The notes under the pieces are model-generated. The model was not told the DNA's origin. It saw only the letters and a program-made list of their open reading frames with translations, and did no database searches. Below, piece by piece: positions 9,338 to 17,086 of a stretch of DNA of 64,000 bases (positions are counted from its first letter, which is position 1; every line of letters begins with the position of its first letter). The stretch comes from Crateriforma spongiae (GTDB lineage Bacteria > Planctomycetota > Planctomycetia > Pirellulales > Pirellulaceae): contig NZ_JAAXMS010000004.1 in NCBI RefSeq assembly GCF_012290005.1, positions 124,001 to 188,000 of the forward strand. The letters run 5' to 3'. Both the position numbers and the translations under genes were made by a program.

Positions 9338-10662
9338 GTGGGCAAGAACGGTCCATGAATGGTAGTGCGCATGGTGTTTTCTCTCGTCTGCTGAGACGTC
9401 CGGGGTTATCTGCTGCACTGGTGAAGGCTTTTGGAGTCGCCGCTTCGTTCGCGTTCACGATTCAATTAGCAGTACTGTTTGGCTTGCAAAAGGCCGGCGA
9501 AGTTCAATATGCAATTGCTGTCGTAACGATGGGCGCCGCGGTCGCGAAGCTCGGTTTGGACCATGCCGTTTTCCGGTTGGGGGCCGACACTGATGGCGAA
9601 AAAGCTTTTTGTGGACTATTCGCCGGGTTACTGCAAATTCTTGTTTTCAGTTTGGCGGTGACCATCTGTTTCATGGTGTTAGTGTTTCTGCTGGTTACTT
9701 CAAACCGTCAGTTGATTTGGGTAGTTGCAGCTGCAGCGATATGTCCGCTAGCGACAATGTGGGTGGTGGCCGAGTTCGGTAAAGGTAGGGGAGCGCTGCT
9801 CTTTTGGTCCATCTTTCACAACTCGTTTCTTTATGCGGCAGTTTGCTTGACTTTGGTTTGCGGTGGGCGACTAGAAGTCTTCACTGAAGTCTGGGCAGTC
9901 TGCGTGTTTTCGATCTGGGCTTGGATTGTTGCACTTTCCTCGGTTCTAGTGGTCGTGAAGTGGGCGACAAGAATCGGTGTGTCAGTTTCGCTGGCTGAAG
10001 TGAGGGGCATGAATGGAACAGTCTGGCGGCAGTCATTGAACCTGTTTCCTGTTTCGTTTTCTTCGTCAGCGCAAAACTGGCTGGATTCTGCAATCTTAGG
10101 CACGTTTGGGTCTTCAGAGGCGGTTTCGGTCATGCGGATCGCGAATCGAATGGCGATGGTTGTTGGCTTTGTGAACAGTATCAGCTTAGCGGCAATTACA
10201 CCGAAAATCGTTGCAGCGATTCGAGATTTGCGTTATGGGGAGATGTGTAGGCAGTGGCGACTGTCGGCAATATTTCCATTTGCTCTGGGGTTGGCTTGCG
10301 TCCTGTTTATCAGTTGTCTGGCGAAGTTTGGGCTGATGCCGCGTGTGGTTGTTGAGAACCAACAAGTCTGGCTGGTTTTTGGTATTTTGGTTTCTGGGCA
10401 ACTGCTTTCACTGGCTCCAGGTGCCGTAGGATACGTGCTTTTGGCATGCCACGACGACATTGTCCTGAAGCGAGCGTCAATAGGTTGTTTTGCTATCGGT
10501 GTGGTTGCTCAGGTTGTTGGGGTTGTAGCTTTTGGTGTGTTGGGGGCCGCTATGGCCGCGTCGCTATATCTGGTGCTTTATAAAGGTTTGCTGTTAGTGT
10601 TTGCGCGGCGTTCAGTTGGTCTCTGTTTTGATAGGCCCTTGCGTTTGTGGGGGTACGTATAG
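9334..10662 (+). CDS. Wzx-like flippase (polysaccharide biosynthesis membrane protein)
   Basis: 442 aa with about 12 hydrophobic segments and short charged loops, the build of MATE/MOP-type lipid-linked oligosaccharide flippases. The N-terminus (LLRRPGLSAALVKAFGVAAS) and SVMRIANRMAMVVGFVNSIS fit the Wzx pattern. The ATG overlaps the preceding stop by 4 bp, and the TAG stop shares one base with the GTG of the glycosyltransferase. It would move undecaprenyl-linked repeat units to the periplasm for the polymerase at 13001. The sequence is AT-rich compared with the core, as usual for serotype-specific genes. Confidence 0.85.
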   Translation: MSGQERSMNGSAHGVFSRLLRRPGLSAALVKAFGVAASFAFTIQLAVLFGLQKAGEVQYAIAVVTMGAAVAKLGLDHAVFRLGADTDGEKAFCGLFAGLLQILVFSLAVTICFMVLVFLLVTSNRQLIWVVAAAAICPLATMWVVAEFGKGRGALLFWSIFHNSFLYAAVCLTLVCGGRLEVFTEVWAVCVFSIWAWIVALSSVLVVVKWATRIGVSVSLAEVRGMNGTVWRQSLNLFPVSFSSSAQNWLDSAILGTFGSSEAVSVMRIANRMAMVVGFVNSISLAAITPKIVAAIRDLRYGEMCRQWRLSAIFPFALGLACVLFISCLAKFGLMPRVVVENQQVWLVFGILVSGQLLSLAPGAVGYVLLACHDDIVLKRASIGCFAIGVVAQVVGVVAFGVLGAAMAASLYLVLYKGLLLVFARRSVGLCFDRPLRLWGYV

Positions 10663-11507
10663 TGTTGGAGTTTGACTATTCAGTGGTTATTCCTGTCTAC
10701 AATCGAGCAGGGAGTATATTGCGAAGCGTTTGCTCGGTTCTGCAGCAAACAATTCCGCCGAGAGAAGTGTTTGTTGTTGATGATGGGTCAACCGACAAGA
10801 CTTGTGCAATTGTATCCGCGATACCTGGGGTTAGTTTGGTTCACACGGGAGGACGCCGAGGAGCAAATTTCGCTAGAAATATGGGATCAAAACTTGCCTG
10901 TGCAGAGTGGATCGCCTATCAGGACAGCGATGATGCGTGGCTTCCTGGGAAAATGGAGGCTACAGCGTCAGCATTGTCAGAGTGTGGTGAATCAGTCGAG
11001 TGGTGCTTTTCGCGATTCATACGGCTGGTTTCGGGATCAGTTTCCGGGGCCCCTGCAGCGTTGATGAACAATCTTGATTCACAATGGAGGTTTCTTTCCA
11101 GGCAAGAGCGAAAGCGATTTGCAACGGTAAACCTCGCAAGTACCCAAACAATCGTAGTGAAAAGATGCTTGTTCGATTCCATTGGTGGATTTGATGAGTG
11201 TCTGGGAAGATTCCAGGATTGGGATTTCGCACTTCGACTGTTGGATCGGAGTGATCCATTGGTGATTTGCGATCCGACGGTGGTGGTGTATGGCACCGAG
11301 GGTTCTATCACAACCAATTTCGAGGCTGGGCTGGAAGCGAGGCGAAAGATGCTATTGAAGGAGTACGGATTGTTGAAGGAGGGGAGCTTCGGGCGTCGTC
11401 GATTTCTTATGAGCCTCGCCATACGCGAAGCCGCGAACATGGAAATGAGGAGCGCCTTTTTAAGCTTGAGAAGGTCCCTTTTTGGTCGAGAAATGGTATC
11501 CAGTTGA
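10662..11507 (+). CDS. Family 2 glycosyltransferase
   Basis: 281 aa GT-A fold enzyme. The nucleotide site is VVIPVYNRAGSILRS and VFVVDDGSTDKTCAIV, the acceptor/metal region is WIAYQDSDDAWLPGKM (DxDD-like), and FDECLGRFQDWDFALRL is the usual ED/QDWD base region. No membrane helices. GTG 10662 is chosen because it overlaps the flippase stop; an in-frame GTG 15 bp upstream would lie inside that gene. It adds a sugar to the lipid-linked EPS unit. Donor and linkage cannot be told from sequence. It is the only classical glycosyltransferase in the locus besides the initiating enzyme, which is few for a complex repeat unit. Confidence 0.88.
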   Translation: MLEFDYSVVIPVYNRAGSILRSVCSVLQQTIPPREVFVVDDGSTDKTCAIVSAIPGVSLVHTGGRRGANFARNMGSKLACAEWIAYQDSDDAWLPGKMEATASALSECGESVEWCFSRFIRLVSGSVSGAPAALMNNLDSQWRFLSRQERKRFATVNLASTQTIVVKRCLFDSIGGFDECLGRFQDWDFALRLLDRSDPLVICDPTVVVYGTEGSITTNFEAGLEARRKMLLKEYGLLKEGSFGRRRFLMSLAIREAANMEMRSAFLSLRRSLFGREMVSS

Positions 11508-11543
11508 GTCTTGGTGATCAGTTAGGTTTTGAAGGGTAATTCG

Positions 11544-12146
11544 ATGATACTTGATGTTGGCAGTGCTGAACTCGTGGATGCGGCAGGGACGATTTGTCAA
11601 CAGGTGCGGTCTGCTGGAGTTTCCCCCAGCGTTGTGCTTGGAGTTCTAAATGGTGGGCGTGTCCCTGCGGAAATGTTGGCGAGGGAGTTGGGAAGCGAAT
11701 GTAGGTGCGTGTTGCATCGACGCAAGACGACAGGCCGCGTGAAATCTATGGCTGTGTCCGCCGTGAATAGGTTTCCAGTTTTTGTTGGCAATGTTGCGCG
11801 GGTCTTGGAAGATCGAGCTCTGCGAATCCTATCGAGTGCGAGTACGGAAACGCTACAGCTTCGGCGTGAGCTCGTAGATAAGCTCTCTTGGGTGCAGTGG
11901 TACGATCTCGCGGATAAAACGCCTGTTCTGATTGTTGACGATGCTGTGGACTCAGGGCGTACAGTTGGAGAGATTGTGTTGGCCCTTGAGCACCTCGGAG
12001 TTTCGCGTTCAAGTATGCGTATAGCGTGTGTAACGGTGACGCGACCTGATCCGGTCGTGGACGTGGATTTTTTCTACAAGCGTGAGGTTTTGTGTCGCTT
12101 CCCTTGGTCTGACGATGCGAAGTCCGGTGAACTTGATGGAAAGTGA
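11544..12146 (+). CDS. Type I phosphoribosyltransferase-like protein in EPS locus
   Basis: 200 aa. The PRPP-binding signature is plain at about residues 130-143 (VLIVDDAVDSGRTV: four hydrophobics, DD, then SGRT). The N-terminal SVVLGVLNGGRVPAEMLARE matches the usual GxxxGG..PA..LA start of type I enzymes. I recognise no purine- or pyrimidine-specific hood. ATG 11544 has GAAGGG upstream; the ATG of the HAD phosphatase lies inside this gene, so the two are translationally coupled. A salvage phosphoribosyltransferase would be out of place here. The pairing suggests PRPP is a donor for glycan ribosylation (inference; see findings). Confidence 0.75.
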   Translation: MILDVGSAELVDAAGTICQQVRSAGVSPSVVLGVLNGGRVPAEMLARELGSECRCVLHRRKTTGRVKSMAVSAVNRFPVFVGNVARVLEDRALRILSSASTETLQLRRELVDKLSWVQWYDLADKTPVLIVDDAVDSGRTVGEIVLALEHLGVSRSSMRIACVTVTRPDPVVDVDFFYKREVLCRFPWSDDAKSGELDGK

Positions 12147-12825
12147 GTTCGATAGTAACGAGACGCAAATTCGCGTTGTCGATCTAGATGGGACTTTGGT
12201 TCGGTGCAATACCTTTCATCATTGGATAAAGCGTTGTTTCTTGATGCCGAATGCAATTGTCGGGGTGCATTGGCTTTACGTGGCGCCCCTAGCTTTCGCT
12301 CTGACGGCGTTGCGGCTTTTGGGATGCGTTAGTCATCGAATTTGGAAAATGTGTTTTCTGCTTTTGTGGGAATATGTTTCGATTTGGAAAGATCGGGAGA
12401 AAACAGAGGTCAGGCTAAGAATGTTTGTCCAGGATATCCTCGAGCGGTACGGGAATGGACTCGTCATCGATGAGGTTTGTGGGCGAGATTCCATTGAATC
12501 TGTTTTGGCAACCGCGGCTCCCGGTGTTTACGCGAAGTACTTTGCCGAGCATCTTTCCGCAGTCTGTTTGGCAACAGGGAATCCAACTCGAATTGCAGCT
12601 TTTCGATGGGAATTTGAGGAGAATGTTTCTGAGGCGAAGGCTTCTAGAGTGTTGTCGTATGCGAATGGAAAGCCGTTCACGTTTTATACCGATCATCCGG
12701 ACGACTGGCCTGCCATCAAGATTGCGGAGAGGGTTGTTCTTGTAGCAGCGGAGCCAGGGTTTGTTTCCGAGGTCCGAGGTGTGAAGGGTGCTAGCTGCAG
12801 AGTGCTCGACGCATGCCCTTCATAG
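12136..12825 (+). CDS. HAD-superfamily phosphatase (SerB-like class)
   Basis: 229 aa. Motif I is VVDLDGTLVRCNTF with nucleophile and acid/base Asp. Motif II is probably VCLATGNPTRIAAF (Thr). Motif IV is FYTDHPDDWPAIKIAE, shaped like the YSDSxxDLPLLE of SerB-like HADs. A hydrophobic stretch at about residues 35-60 may be a helical cap or a membrane contact. ATG 12136 overlaps the phosphoribosyltransferase by 11 bp; upstream in-frame starts lie deeper in that gene. The coupling suggests it removes the 5'-phosphate from the product of its neighbour. A plain phosphatase in sugar-precursor synthesis is the alternative. Confidence 0.78.
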   Translation: MESEFDSNETQIRVVDLDGTLVRCNTFHHWIKRCFLMPNAIVGVHWLYVAPLAFALTALRLLGCVSHRIWKMCFLLLWEYVSIWKDREKTEVRLRMFVQDILERYGNGLVIDEVCGRDSIESVLATAAPGVYAKYFAEHLSAVCLATGNPTRIAAFRWEFEENVSEAKASRVLSYANGKPFTFYTDHPDDWPAIKIAERVVLVAAEPGFVSEVRGVKGASCRVLDACPS

Positions 12826-13000
12826 CGGTTGGCGATTCTAGTTGATTGTCAGAGTGGTCTTGTTTGTTGTTTTTCCAATTGTTTGTACAGTATGGCTGCT
12901 GCGACTAGAACTGCGATTTGTTGTTTCCGGGCTTCTGTCGATCGTCTCAGTGCAGCAGTGTATTCTGTGAAGATTCAAGTCATTCACACAAGGTTAGGTT

Positions 13001-14248
13001 ATGCAACGACGAGTCGTTGACCGCCCCGTGATTGCCCATCCGGTCGTATTGATGTGCTGTGTTTGGTTTTCTGCGTCGATTCTCGTGCTTCTGCGGCTAT
13101 CAACCAGGCTCTCAGCGTCGTTGGAAGATCTGCTTGTTCCTGTATTGTTGGTGCTGGTGTCTTTTTGTGTCGGTGCGGGCATCGCGACGGTATTGATTCC
13201 GATGCGGCGAAAGGTCGAAATCTCATCCGGTAGCTCATATTTGCGTTGGGCAGAGTACGCAAGTTGGGTGGTGTTGATTGTGTTGCTTTGTTGTGAGTTC
13301 GTCTATTGCGGCTATGTTCCATTGCTTGCGAAGCTTCAAGGTGCGGGTATCAGCCATTTTGAGTTTGGAATCCCTTCAGTCCATGGTGTCGTTCTTGCTG
13401 GCATTGCTTTTTTGTGCACGATACGAATCGTAGAATCGCTCTTAGAATGTAGGGTACGTCATGCAGTGTTTTGGCTCGGTGTTGGGGTGCTGCTCGGGAT
13501 CGTGCTAATGAGCCGAAAGTTGTTCATGGTCTTAGGACTTCAGGCCCTGGTGCTTGTTGTCTATTTTTATCCGCCTCGATATGTAATTCCCCTGTGCTTG
13601 CTTGGGTTTGCAGCGTTGTTCTCCCTTTTTGGGTTGGCTGGTGAAATGCGATCGGGAGGAGCGATGGAAATCGTTTCGGGAATTCCAAAAGGTTCGCTGT
13701 TGAGTAAGAGTCCCGCTTTAACCTGGGTCTATATGTATGCGGCCACACCGCTTCATAATTTGTCGTACGCAATGGAAAACTATCCGCCCGAAAGGAATCT
13801 TATTCCGCGGCGCAGTATCAATACCTTGTTGCCGACGGCTTTTCGGGAAGCCGTTGGAGTAGAGTCTCGAGCAAACCGATTCAAACTGTCGGGAAACGAG
13901 CGGTACTGGCTGGAAAGTAAGACCTTCAATGTTTCAACGGCTTTCATTGGTCCGTATCTTGATTGGGGGCACACGGGCGTCGCGGCATTCGCCTTTTTGA
14001 TTGGCTTTTTGTCTAGTGTTTCGTATGCATTCTACGGCAGTCTTCCTGGTCTTTGTTTTGTATCGATTCTTTCTACAGGCTGTCTTCTCTCTGTTTACTC
14101 CGACAGTTTTACGAATTTGAATTTTGTAGGTCAATTTGTTTGGCTTGCCGCGGTGTATGTGTTGGCCAGTGGGGTGAAGCGACTTAGCCAGAACTCTCGT
14201 GGCGTACAGTCGCGGGCAGTTTTGTTTCAGCCAGAGGATTTGCAGTAG
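13001..14248 (+). CDS. Wzy-like oligosaccharide repeat-unit polymerase
   Basis: 415 aa integral membrane protein with about 10-11 hydrophobic segments and one large outward loop (about residues 240-310: EMRSGGAMEIVSGIPKGSL, PALTWVYMYAATPLHNLSYA, PRRSINTLLPTAFREAVG). This topology and the Arg-rich loop are typical of O-antigen/EPS polymerases of the oligosaccharide-repeat-unit type. ATG 13001 follows AAGGTTAGG. It comes 175 bp after the HAD gene, a gap in which I see no gene. It is the last gene of the AT-rich block; a hairpin terminator follows at 14428. Together with the flippase it places the locus in the Wzx/Wzy pathway. Confidence 0.83.
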   Translation: MQRRVVDRPVIAHPVVLMCCVWFSASILVLLRLSTRLSASLEDLLVPVLLVLVSFCVGAGIATVLIPMRRKVEISSGSSYLRWAEYASWVVLIVLLCCEFVYCGYVPLLAKLQGAGISHFEFGIPSVHGVVLAGIAFLCTIRIVESLLECRVRHAVFWLGVGVLLGIVLMSRKLFMVLGLQALVLVVYFYPPRYVIPLCLLGFAALFSLFGLAGEMRSGGAMEIVSGIPKGSLLSKSPALTWVYMYAATPLHNLSYAMENYPPERNLIPRRSINTLLPTAFREAVGVESRANRFKLSGNERYWLESKTFNVSTAFIGPYLDWGHTGVAAFAFLIGFLSSVSYAFYGSLPGLCFVSILSTGCLLSVYSDSFTNLNFVGQFVWLAAVYVLASGVKRLSQNSRGVQSRAVLFQPEDLQ

Positions 14249-14427
14249 ATGGGGGTGATGAGTCGGCCATGTGCATGTTGGTCGTCAGCGGTGACAATGT
14301 ATAAGAACTGGTTTCAGCTCTAGGTTTTCTCTGTTGACATCTTTGATCGAATCAATTGGGGCTGGCATTCAGGAATGTTTTCATGTCAGCACTACAACGG
14401 TGCGCTGGTTAAAGGGAATTTTCGCGC

Positions 14428-14460
14428 AAACGCCGGCCGGCGTGGGTTCCGCCGGCGTTT
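14428..14460. terminator. Bidirectional terminator at end of EPS operon
   Basis: Inverted repeat AAACGCCGGC (14428-14437) and GCCGGCGTTT (14451-14460) with a 13-nt loop. The T-run is short on both strands. It lies between the convergent polymerase and PEP-CTERM genes. Confidence 0.65.
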
Positions 14461-14485
14461 TGGAGTTGCGGGGAGCGTCAGGTGA

Positions 14486-15358
14486 CTAGGCGGAGTGTGA
14501 GCCCGTTTGCTTCCGTTTGCGGCGGATCCGGGCGGCGCCGGTGAGCCCAAGGGCGGTGAGGGTCAGAATGCTGGAGGGCTCCGGTACGGCGGCAGCATTG
14601 AGCTGGCTGGTGCCCAGCTTGAAATCGCCAACCGCGATTCGCTCGGTGTGGCCGAATCCGGTATCGTCATCTTCGCCGACGAAGAACGCTGCGTAGCCGA
14701 TCGCTTCGTCCGCGCCGAAGCCGATGAAGTTGGTAACGCCATCGCCGTAGGCGGTTGCCGGCCAATCGAAGGAGACCTCTCCGATTTTGGTGCCATCGGC
14801 TCGGTAGGCGGCAACCACGTTCGACCAGGCATTACCGCCTTCGAAGTCACCGGCTTGGAGACTGAATGACAGGAGGTCCGTGGGCGATGCCGTGAAATCA
14901 AACAACGCAACGGTATTGGCGGAACTGGACGCCGTGGCATCCGTGTCGTATCCCCATGCGGGGATCGATGCACCGCCTTGGTCCGTGGTGCCGGCCTCAT
15001 AGCGAAAACTACTGCCGCTTGTATCAATGTCGCCGATCAAGTTCGCACCGGTCGCGACCGATGCGTTTCCACCCAGGCTGGTGTCGAAAACACCTTCGCG
15101 AAAAGTGAATGAGTACTCCAGCCCGTTAATGAAGATTCCGCTGGAGGTTTGGCTGGAGAGCCCTGTTAGATCCGAGGTGCCATGAAGGTCTTCACCGACG
15201 GTTCCAAAGTTGTTGGAATCCGCGAGATCGGCGGTGAAGGCGGCTTCGTCTTGGAAGATGACCACCGCCGCTGGAGCGGATCCGGTCATCAGTAGTAACA
15301 TTGCCAGCACGACGCCGGCGTAGTGTTGCGGTCGCATCTTTGTTGTTTCCCGTTGCAT
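14486..15358 (-). CDS. PEP-CTERM sorting-domain protein
   Basis: 290 aa from ATG 15358. A signal peptide (HYAGVVLAMLLLMTGSAPAA) leads into a Ser/Thr/Gly/Asp-rich beta-type ectodomain (about 30-260). The C-terminus is a PEP-CTERM tag: AAVPEPSSILTLTALG, a short hydrophobic helix, then RIRRKRKQ. Exosortase would cleave this tag outside the cytoplasm. PEP-CTERM proteins in other bacteria tend to go with EPS production, and this gene converges with the EPS operon, so a role in the extracellular matrix is plausible. ATG 15337 is an alternative start that leaves a standard-length signal. The exosortase is not in this window. Confidence 0.85.
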   Translation of the reverse strand: MQRETTKMRPQHYAGVVLAMLLLMTGSAPAAVVIFQDEAAFTADLADSNNFGTVGEDLHGTSDLTGLSSQTSSGIFINGLEYSFTFREGVFDTSLGGNASVATGANLIGDIDTSGSSFRYEAGTTDQGGASIPAWGYDTDATASSSANTVALFDFTASPTDLLSFSLQAGDFEGGNAWSNVVAAYRADGTKIGEVSFDWPATAYGDGVTNFIGFGADEAIGYAAFFVGEDDDTGFGHTERIAVGDFKLGTSQLNAAAVPEPSSILTLTALGLTGAARIRRKRKQTGSHSA

Positions 15359-15757
15359 GAGTATCGAAACTTTCGCCAAGCCAAGATCTTTGAACGTTGT
15401 GCGCTTGGCTCTCACAACACGCGGGAAACAGTAAATCCTTTTCCGAAATGTTTGAGGCTTTTTGGATGAGCGTTTGATGAAGCGACCGAGCGATGGCGCG
15501 TCGAATCGACGTCAATGCGACCCAACGTCTGAAGCCCTGAAGGAAAGCAGCGTATGCGCGCACTGATGGATGCACCGGAGTGGGTGGTGAGGTCCGGGGG
15601 GACGAAAGAGAGACACGCCGGTGGGATACAAGTGGAAGGCTTTGCTTTGATCGCCCAAATGCCGAACGGATGCAAAGATTCGCCAGGGGCTGATGGTCGA
15701 CGACCGGCGAAATGAGAGGCCGGGTGTCAGATGGCGGAGAGGCCGCCGGAGAGGGAG
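15359..15757. other. Intergenic region upstream of the PEP-CTERM gene
   Basis: About 400 bp with no gene I can support. It should hold the PEP-CTERM promoter and carries the only intergenic copy of the TGCACCGGAG 10-mer, at 15571-15580. Confidence 0.5.
15571..15580 (+). repeat. TGCACCGGAG 10-mer (intergenic copy; 11 exact copies in window)
   Basis: Exact copies on the plus strand start at 4432, 5345, 15571, 17731, 18817, 19785, 25534 and 59909. On the minus strand (CTCCGGTGCA) they start at 5135, 35938 and 50348. Within genes the 10-mer falls in three registers: as Ala-Pro-Glu codons (5135, 17731, 18817, 25534, 59909), as Thr-Pro-Val-Gln codons (4432, 19785, 50348) and as Ser-Gly-Ala codons (5345, 35938). 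Protein conservation therefore does not explain it. A rough base-composition estimate expects well under one copy in 64 kb. Confidence 0.7.
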
Positions 15758-15831
<74 letters not shown>

Positions 15832-16002
15832 GTCGGGTTCACTGAACGAAAAGGCCGCCGTGGGACGGGACTTTCATGTCGTTCTTGTGAAGTGGCAGAT
15901 TCTAGCGTCCGTGTCGGCGATGACAAGGCCAAGATGCGGGTTCGATGAAGATCGGAATCAGCGGGCGAAACGGCGAATTGCCAGGCAGCTTTGCTGGGTC
16001 TG

Positions 16003-16719
16003 TCAGGCGGCCTCGCTGGGGAGACTCTGCAGCATGTATTCCAGCGATTCGGCCAGTCCGGCCAGGACTTCGTCGCGGATTTTCACTGGTCGGGCGACCC
16101 AGGCGCGATTCAGCTGGACTTCGATTCCCAGATAGCCTCGCGAGGCATATTTCGCTCGCATCGCCTTGGTCAGACTGTCGTTGCTGCCGCGGCGAGGATA
16201 GTTCCGTCGGACTCGGACGTTCGGCATCACTTCGTACAGGTCGTCGATCCAGTCCAGGCAAAAATGCACCTCGGCGGGCTGGCCGGTGTCGTAGCCCAGG
16301 CCGACGTCGCCGCGTCGAATTTGGTCGCCCAATCGTGACTCGAACGTGCGGATCGATAGGTGGATGCAGGGACGACCGGTCCGCAGCATTGATTCGATTC
16401 GCTGGGCCACCTGTTGGCGGTAGGGAACAAACGCGAGGTCGATTAGCCGTTGGCGGGCCGCGGCGGGCAACCGCTTGGACCGCGGCGAGAACAGACGCCG
16501 GTGATGTTGGGACACCGAGACGTCGATCCAGTCCGGCGAATACGGGCTGGACAATAGCGGCACGTGCAACAGTCGGCTGAGTGATGCGGCGGCGTACCAA
16601 GCATGAGCGTCACCGGAAGCGACCGAATCACCCAGTTGCCGCCACTGGGGGTCTTCGTTCCAGGGCTCCGGTATCAGCACGCGATCCCCACCGGTTTCGC
16701 AGCTGATCAATACAGACAT
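16003..16719 (-). CDS. N-formylglutamate amidohydrolase family protein
   Basis: 238 aa. It follows the family from end to end: VLISCETGGDRVLIP at the N-terminus, VSVSQHHRRLFSPRSKRLP, PYRQQVAQRIESMLRTG, CIHLSIRTFESRLGDQIRRG with DVGLGYDTGQ, FCLDWIDDLYEVMP with RVRRNYPRRGSNDSLT, and GYLGIEVQLNRAW. Typical members have CEHGG and HSFTP here; this one has CETGG and RTFES, so two usual His positions are changed. It may act on another N-acyl amino acid or be altered catalytically. ATG 16719 is chosen because the domain begins at once; the frame extends 20 codons upstream without support. It is a stand-alone gene. Confidence 0.8.
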   Translation of the reverse strand: MSVLISCETGGDRVLIPEPWNEDPQWRQLGDSVASGDAHAWYAAASLSRLLHVPLLSSPYSPDWIDVSVSQHHRRLFSPRSKRLPAAARQRLIDLAFVPYRQQVAQRIESMLRTGRPCIHLSIRTFESRLGDQIRRGDVGLGYDTGQPAEVHFCLDWIDDLYEVMPNVRVRRNYPRRGSNDSLTKAMRAKYASRGYLGIEVQLNRAWVARPVKIRDEVLAGLAESLEYMLQSLPSEAA

Positions 16720-17086
16720 TTGCCGTTGCGGTTTCGTTGAGGTCGGAGGAAGGCCGGGCCGATCGCGTCGACGCACCAACGGGTGCAGCCGGGGTTCACC
16801 CGTGTTTTCAGCACTCGTTTATAGGAGACCGCTGGGGACGGAGTAAATGGGAAACCGCCATTGGTGTGGGCTTGGGCAAAATGGGATGACTGCTGGCCGG
16901 TGGATGATCCGGGAAATGCCGGCTCTGTCGGTCGCCCGAGTGTCAAATCGATCTTGTGAAACGTTCTGCGGTCGGCTATTCCCGCCTGAGGTACCCGAAT
17001 CTTCGTTCCCGCGGCGAACCGCTTGGTCTGGCATGACGCCGGGCGGGCGGTGAAACGTTCTGCGTGGAATTCTGGAGTCGCGCAAG
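16720..17086. other. Divergent intergenic region, no gene seen
   Basis: 367 bp between divergent genes. Promoters for both sides are expected here. The only frames are short antisense ones, and I see no RNA gene or strong hairpin. Confidence 0.4.

Noticed and set aside
12829-13020. 63-codon frame between the HAD phosphatase and polymerase genes
   Set aside because: No ribosome site; it overlaps the polymerase start and shows no domain.
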